NCBI GenBank assembly: GCA_964035545.1
Contig: OZ037772.1
Location: 1,575,001-1,639,000, forward strand
Direction: 5' to 3'
Length of the DNA: 64,000 bases
Source: Bugula neritina
Taxonomy: Eukaryota; Bryozoa; Gymnolaemata; Cheilostomatida; Bugulidae
In this document: positions 24,509 to 35,962 of the stretch, piece by piece
Layout of the letters: the number at the start of each line of letters is the position of its first letter
Position numbering within the stretch: position 1 is the first letter of the stretch
Made by a program: the position numbers and the translations under genes
Notes under the pieces: generated by a model
The model's database searches: none
What the model saw: only the letters and a program-made list of their open reading frames with translations
Told to the model about the DNA's origin: nothing

Positions 24509-25939
24509 CTACTGTTTACTGGCACGTCTACTCTCGACTGCATCAACATAGGAAAAGACCGGACAGCGTGGTTGTGAAACGTGACTAGGGCTTTTCACTT
24601 CCAGCGGATGAATCTCGTGTGAGATTCCGCCGAGGCAAAAGTTGAGATTCTCGTGGTGATCACAACTCCCACGGCTCTTTGCCTGTTTTGCCATGCGAGG
24701 CCTCTCTAGACTTTTGTTACTGCCGCTTATACCGCGGTCACGTACACAGTCTCTGAGACACGCTGGAAGTTGCCTAGTGTGTGGTCCTGGTCCTATGTTG
24801 GTATCTCCTTGCGGAGCCCCTCCCACGGGGGGTTTTTGCACTTCCGGACCTGTTTCTGGTTCCGGAAGTGGTGATGATGGCAGGCTTGACGTTGGGGGCG
24901 GTGGGCGCACTTTCAAGGACGGAAGTGGCCTTTCTCGCCTCGCCAAGTCTTCCTGACGTGTCATGGAGGTGTTTCCGGCCAGGTTGACAGTCTCCGCCTG
25001 CCGAGACCTTCTCGCACAATGCGTCTGCCGCCCCGCTTCACCAGGGAGACGGCTATGCTTGTTGGTCTGGCAGACTTTGCACCGTCTCACTCTGCGTCGG
25101 ATATCCCGTTCCATGTTAGGCCAGTACCACCGGAGTTGTAGCTTGGTGACCACCCCTTGGACTCCTCCGTGAGTCTCCTCGTGGGTGTCTTGTATCAACT
25201 TCCGGCGGATGGCAACTGGGCAGACAACCCTCTTCCTGGCTGGCTGTCCGTTGTTGGCGGCCAAGGTCATGGTTAGCAGACCATCTGGCCCGACCCGCAG
25301 AGAGCTCCAACGTTGACAGTACAGCCGTAACTCGGCGCATCCCTGTCGCCGTTGTGTACTACTGGGTCGTCGCCCCTCCTGTTTCGCTCGGTACACGTCG
25401 GCTACCACCCCAGGAAGGCATTCCTGGAGCTTCGGCAGCTCCCTAACGTTACCAGCCCATACAGGTTTGGCGCGGAGGCTCTGGGCAGCCTCCGGGGGCG
25501 TGTCAGCCCTCTGTTGAAGTGGCTGAGCAGGGGCGGTCCTCGCCGCCCGTGGTACCTCACGGCAGCCTGCTCTATTTAGGCGGGCTCCGTGGTCTGTGTG
25601 GCTGAACGCCTCACTGTACCCATGTGGCAACCTAGCCATAGCCTGGCGCTTCCCGTTGCCTGTGCAGCCACGCGTCCCTGGAGGAGGGGAGGCGTGGGTT
25701 GGGACGGTCCTCCGCCCTCGAGACGGGCTCTGCTGAGGACCTTCCGTCGTAGCTCCCGACGACGGCCCAATGGCTTCCTCCTGGACAGGATGGAAGCGAC
25801 CCAGCATGGATCTGGGTGGTAGGTCTACTGTCTCTGAGAAGGGGTTGACACACTGCACTGAGATCTCTCCTTGCCCCGTGAGCCGGCTAAAACTACGGGC
25901 AAGTTGGACTCTCGAGTGCGTACTTTCGACAACTCCCAA
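24509..25939 (-). pseudogene. pol remnant of the gypsy-type element
   Basis: An open frame of 476 codons that extends a little further upstream without a stop. It keeps the piece between protease and reverse transcriptase (LGVVES, VQLARSF, SVQCVNPFSETVDLPPRSML), a trace of the reverse transcriptase start (GYSEAFSHTDHG), then jumps to the integrase zinc domain (HEETHGGVQGVV, LRWYWPNMERDI, RRCKVCQ). It ends in a Pro-rich segment. The protease D-S/T-G, the reverse transcriptase DD and the integrase DDE core are not present. No frameshift or stop interrupts it, so the deletions left a long open frame, presumably without enzymatic activity. Confidence 0.75.
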
Positions 25940-26338
25940 CTTAGAGGTTTGGCCACCGTCTACCTTGCAGCGGACGGTAGCCCGGGAGTGGCCTGGTATA
26001 GTACAGCTCCGTACTACCTGGCAGGAAGTAGCTACTTCCGTGCGGCTGCAATTGAGTGTGCCGTGGTTGCACCTCCCTCGCTGTGGGTCGAGGGGTCCAC
26101 GGTTGGCGGCGACTATTGACCAGCTGCCGAGGTTGAGGCGGTACGCCTTGCGGCGCTTGTATCGTTTCCCTCGCAGGCTCTGTGGTCAACCGTCTGCCGG
26201 CTCCGTGTTGGTGCCGGAGTGGCGTAGAGGACCCAGGCGGCAAGTGGTTTGAGCCTACTTGCCGCGGGGGTCGCCACTTCACAGCATCTCCGCGCGGCGC
26301 CCAGCGGGGCGACAGACGCGCGGGCCTCCCTGGGTGAT

Positions 26339-27289
26339 TCACAGACGGCCCGCAGGAGGTGGGAACATCTGCGGGCCGGGGTAGTTTAACCCTGGTGGGA
26401 GTTGAGGGCAGTTTCTCTGGAAATGTCCTGGCCTTCCGCATTCCCAGCAGAAGTGGTGCCCCATGCCTGGTGATTGTACCTGCGGCCCGTAAGGCTCACG
26501 GGCAGTATCTACCTGGCTTGGGGAGGCTAATGTGGTGACCAGTTTATCTAGCATGTCAGTCATCTGTGAGATTTTTGACGCTAGTGACATCTGGTTCACA
26601 CTAGCCACCGCGGAGGGTTCCGCATTTAATTCAGTGTGAGCAGTAGAGTGCTCCGTGGTCACCTGGCGGGAGGCCACGCGGTTGCGGTGCATATGAGTCG
26701 CCAAGAGATAGGCTTCTCCCACCGCAAGTGCATCTTCGACTGTGGTGACTCCCCTCGCTTGGAGTTGATGGTGGAGCCCCAAATCGTTGATGGACTGCAC
26801 GAAGGCATCATAGGTATACCTCTCACGGTGTACCGGAGGCAGATCGCGGAATGCAATCTGCGCTAATGGGTACACCGTGGCAGCGTGCTCTTCTAGTGAC
26901 GTGTGAGGATCACGCCGCATCCTCTGTAGACGGGCCCGCGCATCTATGGGAGAGATGCCAAAACGGGCCCGCAGGGAAGCAAAGATTCCGTCTATGTCAG
27001 GTCCAGCTCCGTACGGCTTAGCTTTGCCCGTCAGCGCCATCCTGAGCTTTAGCAACGCCACCCTTGGCGGCCATTCTGCAATCTCCATTACATCCTGGAA
27101 TTCTTGGATGAACTGCTCCACTGCTTCTTCGCCAGTGAAGTTGGGCGCCTTCAGCCGATATCTATCTTCACCATGCTCTCTAAGAATTCTCACTTCTTCA
27201 TCTAACACCACTGGTTCCACAGGTATATCAACATTATCTCTCTCACCTTCATTCAGTGGAATGGGTAGCTCCGTGCCGTCTTCTGCCAT
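26339..27289 (-). CDS. Gag of the 22.8-kb gypsy-type element
   Basis: 316 aa from the ATG at 27289, about 35 bp inside the 5' LTR. The capsid-like region includes FTGEEAVEQFIQEFQDVM and PRVALLKLRMALTGKA, typical of Ty3/gypsy Gag. It is followed by a zinc knuckle CWECGRPGHFQRNC (CX2CX4HX4C) near the C-terminus. Intact, with no stop. It would package RNA of the element, and is the only replication protein this copy still encodes in full apart from the accessory protein. Confidence 0.88.
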   Translation of the reverse strand: MAEDGTELPIPLNEGERDNVDIPVEPVVLDEEVRILREHGEDRYRLKAPNFTGEEAVEQFIQEFQDVMEIAEWPPRVALLKLRMALTGKAKPYGAGPDIDGIFASLRARFGISPIDARARLQRMRRDPHTSLEEHAATVYPLAQIAFRDLPPVHRERYTYDAFVQSINDLGLHHQLQARGVTTVEDALAVGEAYLLATHMHRNRVASRQVTTEHSTAHTELNAEPSAVASVNQMSLASKISQMTDMLDKLVTTLASPSQVDTAREPYGPQVQSPGMGHHFCWECGRPGHFQRNCPQLPPGLNYPGPQMFPPPAGRL

Positions 27290-27324
27290 GACTGCTATAC
27301 GCAAGATCCCACCGCTGCCACCAC

Positions 27325-27676
27325 TGTAGTAATTTGTGCAATTACTGAGCGTGAGTTATTTACTTGCGTATAGTTAGCTGGTTATTCTGTTATCAATTAC
27401 TAGGGTAGCTGTCGAGTAATTATATTTATTATCCACAATAAAGCATAAACCAAACATCACATCAAATTATCCTATACAAGAGTCAACTACTAACACATGT
27501 TACTACTACAAGCCTCCGCTTACAACAACGTGATATAATGTTAATAACCCGGGAAGTGTCACGTGACTCGGAAGCATATCTTCCGGAGCTGCTAATTGGT
27601 TGCTACATAAGAGTCTAAGTATTCCAAGAGTAGGGAGAGGGCGATTCCTGTATTTGTACTTGCACTACTCACTACA
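27325..27676 (-). repeat. 5' LTR of the 22.8-kb gypsy-type element
   Basis: 352 bp, identical to 22788-23139. The inside edge is followed on the minus strand by GTGGTGGCAGCGGTGGGATC, a candidate tRNA primer site beginning TGG. Confidence 0.93.
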
Positions 27677-28823
27677 CGTGTACAGCCTGTCCTAGTGATG
27701 GACAAATCTGTCACCATGGTGTCTGTAAAGAGGGCTGTCAGGTGAGTAGTCGCTATGACCTACACTGCGAGTTATTGATGACTTTCATACTATGAGTTGT
27801 GACTACCTACTATAATTTATACTGCGAGTCCAAGTAGCTGCTGTAACTTATGCTGTGAGTCATGACTAACTGAAATCACTTATACTGTGAGTCATGACTA
27901 ACTGATATCACTTATACTGTGAGTCAATTATCAAAAATAGCAAAGAAGTAGAGATATGTTGTGTATGTGAGATATGTGAGGTTATTTAGTGACTAGTTCG
28001 CTATTTATAGAGTTTTGTTTCTATTAATAGACTGTACTGAAGATGAACAATGTGGATCTGAGTTTACTGAATGCATATCCAACATATGCTATCAGCTTTA
28101 TCCTCTCAACAATCCAGATCTTTCTTATGCTGAGCAGGACAGACTCTTTGATGATCCGCTGGATCTACAGAATGATGGTAAGTTACTCTGTTAGTACACT
28201 TACTCTGTTAGTATAGTTACTCTGTTAGTATAGTTACTCTGTTAGTACAATTACTCTGTTAGTTTAGTTACTCTGTTAGTATAGTTACTCTGTTAGTACA
28301 GTTACTCTGTTAGTACAGTTACTCTGTTAGTACAGTTACTCTGTTAGTACAGTTACTATGTTAGTATAGTTACTCTGTTAGTATAGTTACTCTGTTAGTA
28401 CAGTTACTATGTTAGTATAGTTACTCTGTTAGTATAGTTACTCTGTTAGTATAGTTACTCTGTTAGTATAGTTACTCTGTTAGTACAGTTACTCTGCTAG
28501 TACAGTTACTCTGCTAGTACAGTTACTATGTTAGTATAGTTACTCTGTTAGTATAGTTACTTTGTTAGTACAGTTACTCTGTTAGTATAGTTACTCTGTT
28601 AGTACAGTTACTCTGTTAGTATAGTTACTCTGTTAGTATAGTTACTCTGTTAGTATAGTTACTCTGTTAGTATAGTCACTCTGTTAGTATAGTTACAGTA
28701 AAAGTTTGCTAGTCATAATAACTTGCACTGTTAGTTGCTCGACAAGTTATTCTACATCTGTTGTAGCCACAACCAAAGTGGTGTCTATATCTCCTGCTAG
28801 TGACTCGAGTAATGACTCATATG
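27677..28823 (+). pseudogene. collagen copy B, N-terminal exons after the insertion
   Basis: The split exon resumes at 27677 with the CGTG duplication and runs to CAG|GTGAGT at 27741 (CPSDGQICHHGVCKEGC). It also lacks nine bases (TGACAACAC of copy A) beside the insertion, an in-frame loss. Exon 28031-28177 matches copy A 2617-2763. Exon 28767 onward matches copy A 4271 but stops at about 28823, fused at CATATGT to the middle of the hAT-type MITE. Two cysteine-rich exons and one helix exon of copy A are therefore deleted. Confidence 0.75.
28179..28695 (+). repeat. 17-bp minisatellite of copy B, about 30 copies
   Basis: Same unit as 2766-4200, beginning at the same GGTAAGTTAC donor. Shorter by about 54 units, so array length changed after duplication. 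Confidence 0.93.
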
Positions 28824-29247
28824 TAATTGTAATTAATTACATATCTAATGTAATTGATTTTTGCAATTACTTTACAATTACATCTCAATTACTTTAAACT
28901 TTTAAATCTTAAAATCTTAAGAAATTTATTCTTTTTTAGCATGACTACTGTTAAATAACAAGTACAGATTAAGTCAATGTAGTATAGTATCACTTTTGCG
29001 AACAAAGCACGTTCACCCCTGTCAAAATTGCCCCTGCTAGGTGGACCCTAGAGGTGAAATTGCATAACTTCCATTTGTCCTTTGTGAGAACAAAAGTAAT
29101 TGTAATTGTAATTAATTGCTTTACAATGTAGTTTTGTACTGTAATTAATTACATTTATTTCAACTGTAATTATAATTGTAATTGTAATTGACAAATTCTC
29201 ATGTAATTGTAATTAGTTACATTCACATGTAATTGACCCCAACCCTG
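28823..29247. mobile_element. left-truncated hAT-type MITE in copy B
   Basis: Same element as 5608-6107. The right end (CCCCAACCCTG) and its flank GTTTATTATGG are retained; the left end is deleted. The insertion therefore predates the duplication that made copies A and B. Confidence 0.85.
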
Positions 29248-29531
29248 GTTTATTATGGAGCTCATACTTTTATTGTTCAAGGTCTAGATGTATTCTCCAC
29301 CATGTTTTTACTAGAAGTAAACTTTAATTTGGTAATAAGTATAAAATAAACTGTTGTTTCGCATTTTAGAGTTTACTATTGCCTGAATATTGTATTGAGA
29401 ATATTGGCTTAACAATTCCAGTGCAGCGATGTGATTGGCCTGACAATATCAAAGTAGTGATGTGATTGGCTACTCTGTTCTGTTCTGCAGGGCCATGCCT
29501 ACTTGTATTATGTGTTAATCTTGTTTTGCAG

Positions 29532-29699
29532 TGAACAGAAAGGGAGAATGGGTCCCAAAAGACACCCGGGATCTTACCATGGAGAGGAAGGGTTCACCCG
29601 ATGTTGATGGCCTGCCTGGTATATCCGGCAATCCTGGAGTTGCAGGAGAAAGGAGACCACCTTGTTTTTCAGGAGATACCGGACTTTTTGGAGAACCAG
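29532..29699 (+). pseudogene. collagen copy B, frameshifted Gly-X-Y exon
   Basis: Equivalent of 6423-6596. The first half is collagenous in one frame (GRMGPKRHPGSYHGEEG) and the second in another (GLPGISGNPG), with the same break point as copy A. Confidence 0.65.
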
Positions 29700-29849
29700 G
29701 TAATGTTTATGCTCAATTGAGTTTAATCTGTCAAGTTATGTTGGGATCTTTTTCGTTTTCGTTATTTTATGTTTGTTACGTAGAAAAAGGAAAAAACTCT
29801 GTCTTGGAGCATTTTGGTTTTTTTAGAGAGCTTTGGATTATTTGATTAT

Positions 29850-30085
29850 GGTCTACACAGGGGTGTAGACAAACTAAACTAGACAGGGGTGTAGACAGAA
29901 TAAAATACACAGGGCTGTAAACAGACTAAACTACACTGGGGTGTAGACAGACTAAGCTTGACAGGGGCGTAGACAGACTAAACAACACAGAGGTGTAGAC
30001 AGACTAAACTAGACAGGGGTGTAGACAGACTAAACTACACAGGGCTGTAGACAGACTAGACTAACCAGTGGTCTAGATGGACTAA
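29850..30085 (+). repeat. 26-bp minisatellite of copy B
   Basis: About nine diverged units of the 26-bp repeat seen at 6745-7115, in the same intron. Confidence 0.85.
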
Positions 30086-30276
30086 ACCTCCTACGAACTT
30101 ACAATTACCTTGCGTCATGACGTCTCTATTCTCTCCTATAATTTGACTTTTATTTAGCGAGCAGATTTCTAGTAGGCTATTCTATAGTGACCAGTCACAC
30201 TGTTTATTATAGCAACATAGAAATCAAGTTGAAAACTAGTTGCACCTGTTGTGATGCTATCAATGGGTGCTTACAG

Positions 30277-31920
30277 GTAGAGACGGAGTACCTGGACCTG
30301 TTGAGATCGGTTATCAGGGTAAACAAGGAGATCAAGGTTCTGCAGGTAAGAATGAGGAGTGACTCACCCTTGCTTGTGTATTTCTGTTCTTTTTAGGTAT
30401 TCTATAATATGCTGGGGTTCCCCTCACACTTATGCTATATGCTGGGGTTCTCCTCGCAGCTAGTCTGCACTAAAGCAGGGTGTAGGCTAAGTAATCATAC
30501 TGAATCCCAGCAGTGATTGTTACTTCAACTGACAGGATTACTATGTATGATAGTTGCTCTGACTGGTTTCTATGGATCATTTTTACCATACTGTTTACCA
30601 CATGATGCATTGTCTGAGTAAAAACAAGGAAACAAAGAAATATACCAGAAATGTTGAGAAATTTTGTGTTCCAGAATTAATAAATGACCACTTGTAGTGC
30701 ATACTGGTGCTGCTTGGCTCATAGGACAAGCCGGACAAGCTGGAGAACCTGGTCTGCATGGCAGAAATGGAAAGACAGGAGAAACTGGACAAACTGGTAT
30801 GCCTGGTCCAACCAGCTCAAGGGGATTCACAGGAGAACGCGGATCTGATGGAAGGTATTTTTTGTGCTTTACTCTACCCTATTCAGCTTCTTGGTACTTT
30901 TTATTTGATTTAGTTTCTATAATTTGTTGTCAATTTTCTCAGAGACGGTTTACCTAGAGTACTGGGTGCTGATGGTAGACCTGGGGAGCAGGGTGATCAA
31001 GGACCTCCTGGCTCCATGGGTCCAGTGGGAATCCCCGGTAACCAGGGACCTGAAGGTGCTCAAGGGTGATAAGGCAGGAACATTCTTTATTCAGTTTTCT
31101 CTTTATTTCAGTTCTCTGGTTTTCCACTAGTCAATCCTGTAGTTGTTTATTTGTTTTAGTTTATTTATGTTAATACTAGAGTTGCTTTAGTGACATCACA
31201 TCATGTAATATATTACATAACAGTACAGTATAATACACCATAATATAATATGTTATACAATACAATAATATTACAGAAAATATAGTTCACTAATATCTCA
31301 CAGCTAAGTTGTGTCTCCTAAATATATTCATTACTATAGGGGCCAGCTGGGCCACAGGGTGCTTCTGGACCAACTGGATTGTCTGGGCCAACTGGTCCTC
31401 AGAGACCCCACGGAGCTTCCGGTAATTCCCGGCGAACAAGGACCTAAAGGTATGAATGAAGTTGAACCAATCTTTGTCCTTAGTTATTAGCCATCAACAG
31501 AATCTTGACTCTAAGAGTTATCCTTCTTGGTAAGAAGGTAAGGCAACTCCTAACTCATGATAATATGAATATCATCTGCTGTTGTAGGACCCACTGGTTT
31601 CCAGGGACCGCAGGGATTCTCCGGAGCTCCCGGTATTGATGGTGAAAGGGGAGATGTTGGACCAGTGGGTATTGCTGGACCACCTGGGCTACCGGGTGCA
31701 GACGGCTAACAAGGAATTACTGGTTCTCCTGGTGCTATGGGACCACCTGGACCTGATGGTGCTAAGGTAAACACTTACACTGCTAACAGGTTATTGTTAC
31801 TCATCTTGTTAGTTTAGTTGTAATAAACCAATAGTCTGTATTTCTAGGGTGAACAAGGGAGAGATGGTGAAATGGGTAGTCCTGGCAGACCTGGACCTCC
31901 TGGTGAAGCCCCAGTATTTG
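30277..31920 (+). pseudogene. collagen copy B, triple-helix exons
   Basis: Exons 30277-30345, 30725-30854, 30943-31065, 31340-31449, 31588-31766 and 31848-31920 encode Gly-X-Y repeats with GT-AG borders (for example GQAGQAGEPG, GADGRPGEQGDQGPPG, GFQGPQGFSGAPG, GSPGRPGPPGEAP). Defects: TAA at 31707-31709 inside a Gly-X-Y run; a frame shift near GGTAATTCCCGG in exon 31340, after which the continuation GEQGPK is only readable in another frame; and a phase mismatch at the 31065/31340 junction. This is the only copy with the longer helix part. The total helix is far shorter than the roughly 1000 residues of a standard fibrillar chain, so exons are probably missing. Confidence 0.8.
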
Positions 31921-33150
31921 GTTAGTTATTAGCAAAACCAAGTTATTGTTCATTACTTGTATCTTTTTCATTCTCTTTCAACTGTGTTTTGGTAATATTT
32001 TGGGAATTTCATCCGTAGCCTGTGATTGAAGCTTTATTTTATTCTACCATGGGTTATGTTAGGTGCTCCCCCTATGATGATGAGTGCAATGATGTCCAAC
32101 AGTAAAGGTGTACAAGCAGATGATGCAGGCGCCAACAATGAGCTCTATAATATGTACCTCAGTGAGTAATGGCCATGATGTGCTTTGATGTTGCCTGCTT
32201 TGTAGTGGAAAGGTCTTTTTGAATGCTGTTTTGGAACTCAAATGGAAGACTTGTTTCAAATTGTTTATGTTTTTGCAGACAAACAATTTTATAATTTACT
32301 GCTAGAAACTATTGTAATAAAAATATAGACAGCTGTTGTAATGTGTTTCTCCTCCTAGCATTGATGATTGACATTCTTGTTTGATGAGTCACCTATTTAG
32401 TTCATTTCTCCAGTTAAATGTTGCTACATTCTGACATATTATATAATGTTGGTTTTATTGCTGTTGGCTTACATCACTACTTCCACCTTATTTCTCTAGA
32501 AACAAAAGTAAGGGACGGGTCCAAAGACAGCCCTGTTAGAGACTGTAGAGAACTCTTCACTGAAAACCCAGAGTTCAAGAGTGGAACTTATTGGGTGAGA
32601 GAAGATGCTGATATGTTTCTTTTTTTCTGCTCAGAGGAAATCTGTATCCAAGTCTTACGACTGAAATTCTGTGAACATGTTTTATATTCTACAATTACTA
32701 CTCCTGAGATGTCAATATAATGTCATGTGAAGTTTCTACAGATATTTAATGAATTGTTGTTTAGGAAAAAGAGTTTTCCCATGAGTTGCCTGTATTATAT
32801 AATTCTGTATATTCAGCAGCTGAACAGGTTTTAGTAGTTTCATTTGATATTAGCATTATGTTAGTGTGAAATAGAGAAGTTGTATTCTCTATTGTTTGTT
32901 GTCAGGTGGATCCAGATGGTGGCTCCATAGCTAATGCTATTCAGGCTTACTGTCACAAGGAAATGAAGAGCACTTGTATCAATGCCAAGAACTCTGAGTT
33001 TGCCACCAAATCGTACGTCACCCAGCAGCTAGATAATCAGCCATTCGTTGCTAAACACATGGGAACAGCACTCGTAAGTGTTTATCTTGTATCAACCATG
33101 ACTGTCTTAGTAATAGTCAAGAATATCCAAGTGAGAATTTTCAAAAGTTT

Positions 33151-33285
33151 TATGTTGATAGGTGTAGCTATAGTAACATATTTGTATACTGTATGGATGT
33201 TGATAAGTGTTGCTATAGTAACATGTTGATTTCCTGTATGGATGTTGATAAGTGTTGCTATAGTAACATGTTGATTTCCTGTATG
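33151..33285 (+). repeat. 45-bp repeat of copy B, three copies
   Basis: Same unit as 7672-7761, ending beside the acceptor of exon 33294. Confidence 0.85.
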
Positions 33286-33671
33286 GATTGTAGTTTGAGT
33301 ATCAGGCAGAGTCTTCCCAACTCAACTTCCTTCGAATTCATTCTGAGAGAGCAAAGCAAACCCTGACTTACAGGTAATAGTCACTGCTAGCAGCTTATCA
33401 AATAGTCACTAGTCGCTAGTCACCAGATATTAGTCCTCTACTCTGTTGCAAGTCACTTGATAATCTGAACAATCACTGGCTTCTTTTTAAGCTGAGCGAG
33501 TTGTTGGCATGACTATTCCTTTTGCCGATCGTAGATGTATAAACTCAGTGGCAGTAGAGGACGCATGCGGTAGGAAGAATAAGTCAGTCATTTTATATAC
33601 AGCTGGTGAAAAAAGAATACACAGCAACAGATAGCAGGTTCCGATCTTCAGTGCTGCAGGATGATTGCAAG

Positions 33672-33832
33672 CTATGTAAATCTGACCTGTACAGTGTAAA
33701 TCTAATCTATATACTGTAAATCTGACGTATATAATGTAAATCTGACCTATATAGTGTAAATTTGACTTATATAGTGTAAATCTGACCTATATAGTGTAAA
33801 TCTAATCTATATAGTGTAAATTCTACCTACAT
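33672..33832 (+). repeat. 20-bp minisatellite of copy B
   Basis: About eight units of the repeat at 8150-8430, starting at the mutated donor of exon 33535. Confidence 0.85.
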
Positions 33833-34138
33833 ATGAACATGATTGTGATAGTTGCATCTCTTTTTCTATTAAGATGCAATATAGCTTGCCTTTGAAGCTT
33901 TTTAACAACTACTTATGAGTTCAACCCAAAAGCCACTTTGATTTCTGTGCGAGTTTAGAATTTTGAGTTTGCCCTCTGCCATTTTGTAGAATTCCAAATA
34001 CTATCAGAAGCTCTGACAGTGATTGAGATTTACACCAAGACCGCCACCCACTTGCCTATTATTGACATTGCTCCTATTGACATCTGGACCACCCACAAAG
34101 AGTTTGGGGTTCAGCTTGGAGAAGTCTGCTTTTCATAG

Positions 34139-35960
34139 ACTCATATCTAACAACAGTTTTATTTGTCTGATTTGTAAGACTGTCCCTGATTAGATAATTA
34201 GTGGCCAATCAGAGAATGCAATCATTGTTTGGTTGGCTGAGACCAGCAGTCTGATTTTTATATAACCTAATTTTTATATGAAAGATTTGATTACTCTAAA
34301 TAAATTTATCCTAGACTTCTGAGGCACTGATGGTGATTTTTGTACACATAAATTTGAAGAAGTTTAGCTATAGGGTTTATGCTGTTTTTAATTATTCCAC
34401 CATAACCTGAGATTGTAAGTAGTAATTCTAGAATGAGATAGGGAGGGTGTAAAGCCCCTCCCTGTGACTTTATATATTTAGAAACTGTTGTTTGTTTAGC
34501 AATTCTGTTGGTGCGTTTAGCAGACACTAGTTAGACATTCCAGCGTAGCATTACACAAATAATGTGAGCTTCATAGAAAAATCACTCAGCCATACACAAC
34601 GGCCTGGTGAGGTTAGCTTGCACTACGTGAAACAATATTGTAGTCGATAAAATGAATAAATAAGTTTATTATTATATCCAAAATATATATATATATATAT
34701 ATATGTCCAAGTTTTTCATAAAATTGAGTTATTAACCAAATGGTATTTTTGCATTATTTTCCATAATAAATACATCTCATGTTATAAAGTATAAGTATAC
34801 GTGTCATGCTCATATCAAATCACAAACAAGGCGTTCTAATGAAGAAAACTCTCAGTTTATAAGAATGAGAGATGTTTTTCTTTTACACAAATTTACCACT
34901 TGTTATACTTGGAATATTTGAAGCTGTTTTAATAGACACAAACAGTAGTTACAGTATGCTTTTTACTCTCTCCCTCTATTGGTAGTTTTTGCTCTTAAAT
35001 CTTCATCTGAGCTGAACTGTTTACAGTTTTACAGATTAACAAATAGGCTTGGCAATTTTCTATCTATAGTCTTGGCAGCATCAGAACACGCCAAGACTAT
35101 ACATTCTACAAATCAACACCCAGTTGCTTTACAACTCTCAATACAAAGTGGATTATATAAAAGCTGCAAACAGTAGATTAATGAAGAAAAAAGTGCTACA
35201 GTAGCTTTTTTGTCGAAGTTTTTAGTAAAATAGTTTTGAGAAAAGCTTTTGGCAATAGCTTTCTAACTGTTGGCTTTTTTGTTAAGTTGTCATCCTGCAT
35301 ATACGCAGCTGCACCATTCATTCAGCATTCCCACAGCCGTGGTAACAATTGTTATGCACCTTCTAATGAAAGGAAAACTAATAGAGAAATGAGTACAGCC
35401 AGCCGCTCTCTCAGTTCTTGAGCTGCACTAACTTTTAACACATTCTTCTCGAGTTTTTACCAAAAGTTTAGCGTTTCACTATTCTTCACTCATTTGTTAC
35501 ATTAAGATGGTGATAAACTATACAAGTTACAGTGCGACAGATCTTTCTTCAGAGGATCAAAGAAGAGAACTATCACTCTGTATATGACATCTGATAACTA
35601 ATATTGGTATGTATATCTTCAGATATAAATAATAATATACTCAATATTTATATGTCAGTTTGAAGAAAACCTATATAATTATGTTTTAGCAATTTATAGT
35701 AGTGTTAAGACTCCAATTTGCTAACACATAACTACACCTAAAAATTGTCTAATTTTTATGCAAGCTGCTTTCTTCTGTGCGTAGTAGGCAATTATGGGGC
35801 AGATAAAGTATACACAGAATATATATATATATATAGCTTTTACTAATTTCACTGTGGCATATATCTGCATTATAATAAATAGCAATTCATTATACACTAC
35901 TAAATGAATTGGTGCAGAACCTAAAGCACTTTTTTAGTCGTTTATGCAAAATTGTTCTTT
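34139..35960. other. flank of copy B and AT-rich sequence
   Basis: To about 34390 this is homologous to the flank of copy C. An AT dinucleotide run lies at 34686-34704 and another at 35819-35833. Short open frames only; nothing recognised. Confidence 0.5.
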
Positions 35961-35962
35961 CA

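Larger units (their letters stand above)
22788..27676 (-). mobile_element. Ty3/gypsy-type LTR element, non-autonomous, with accessory gene
   Basis: 4.89 kb between two 352-bp LTRs (22788-23139 and 27325-27676) that are identical base for base on reading. LTRs run TGTAGT...ACTACA. The target duplication is CGTG (22784-22787 and 27677-27680), and the element splits a collagen exon. Order from the 5' LTR: candidate primer site TGGTGGCAGCGGTGGGATC one base inside the LTR, gag, a pol remnant lacking reverse transcriptase, RNase H and the integrase core, a separate accessory gene, and a polypurine tract GGGGGGGACGG at the 3' LTR. The interior is much more GC-rich than the host DNA. Confidence 0.93.
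32063..34138 (+). pseudogene. collagen copy B, complete set of C-propeptide (COLFI) exons
   Basis: Exons 32063-32161 (Met-rich linker), 32500-32594 (DSPVRDCRELFTENPEFKSG), 32906-33073 (VDPDGGSIANAIQAYC), 33294-33373 (QLNFLRIHSERAKQTLTY), 33535-33671 and 33990-34138 (LPIIDIAP, KEFGVQLGEVCFS). They match the trimerisation domain of fibrillar collagens. Cysteines equivalent to vertebrate C2 and C3 are absent (FTEN and GGS replace them), while C1, C4 and the final Cys remain. Exon 33535 has a one-base insertion in an A run that leads to TAG, and its donor is changed from GT to CT. The gene is therefore not functional as read, though it is the most complete copy. Confidence 0.85.

Noticed and set aside
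24693-26252. Several plus-strand and minus-strand frames of 60-160 codons
   Set aside because: The DNA here is GC-rich, so stops are rare in every frame. Only the minus-strand frame at 24509-25939 shows retroelement motifs.
27325-27676. Promoter-only or host regulatory duplication
   Set aside because: Identical to 22788-23139 with TG...CA ends, target duplication, gag and polypurine tract, so these are LTRs.
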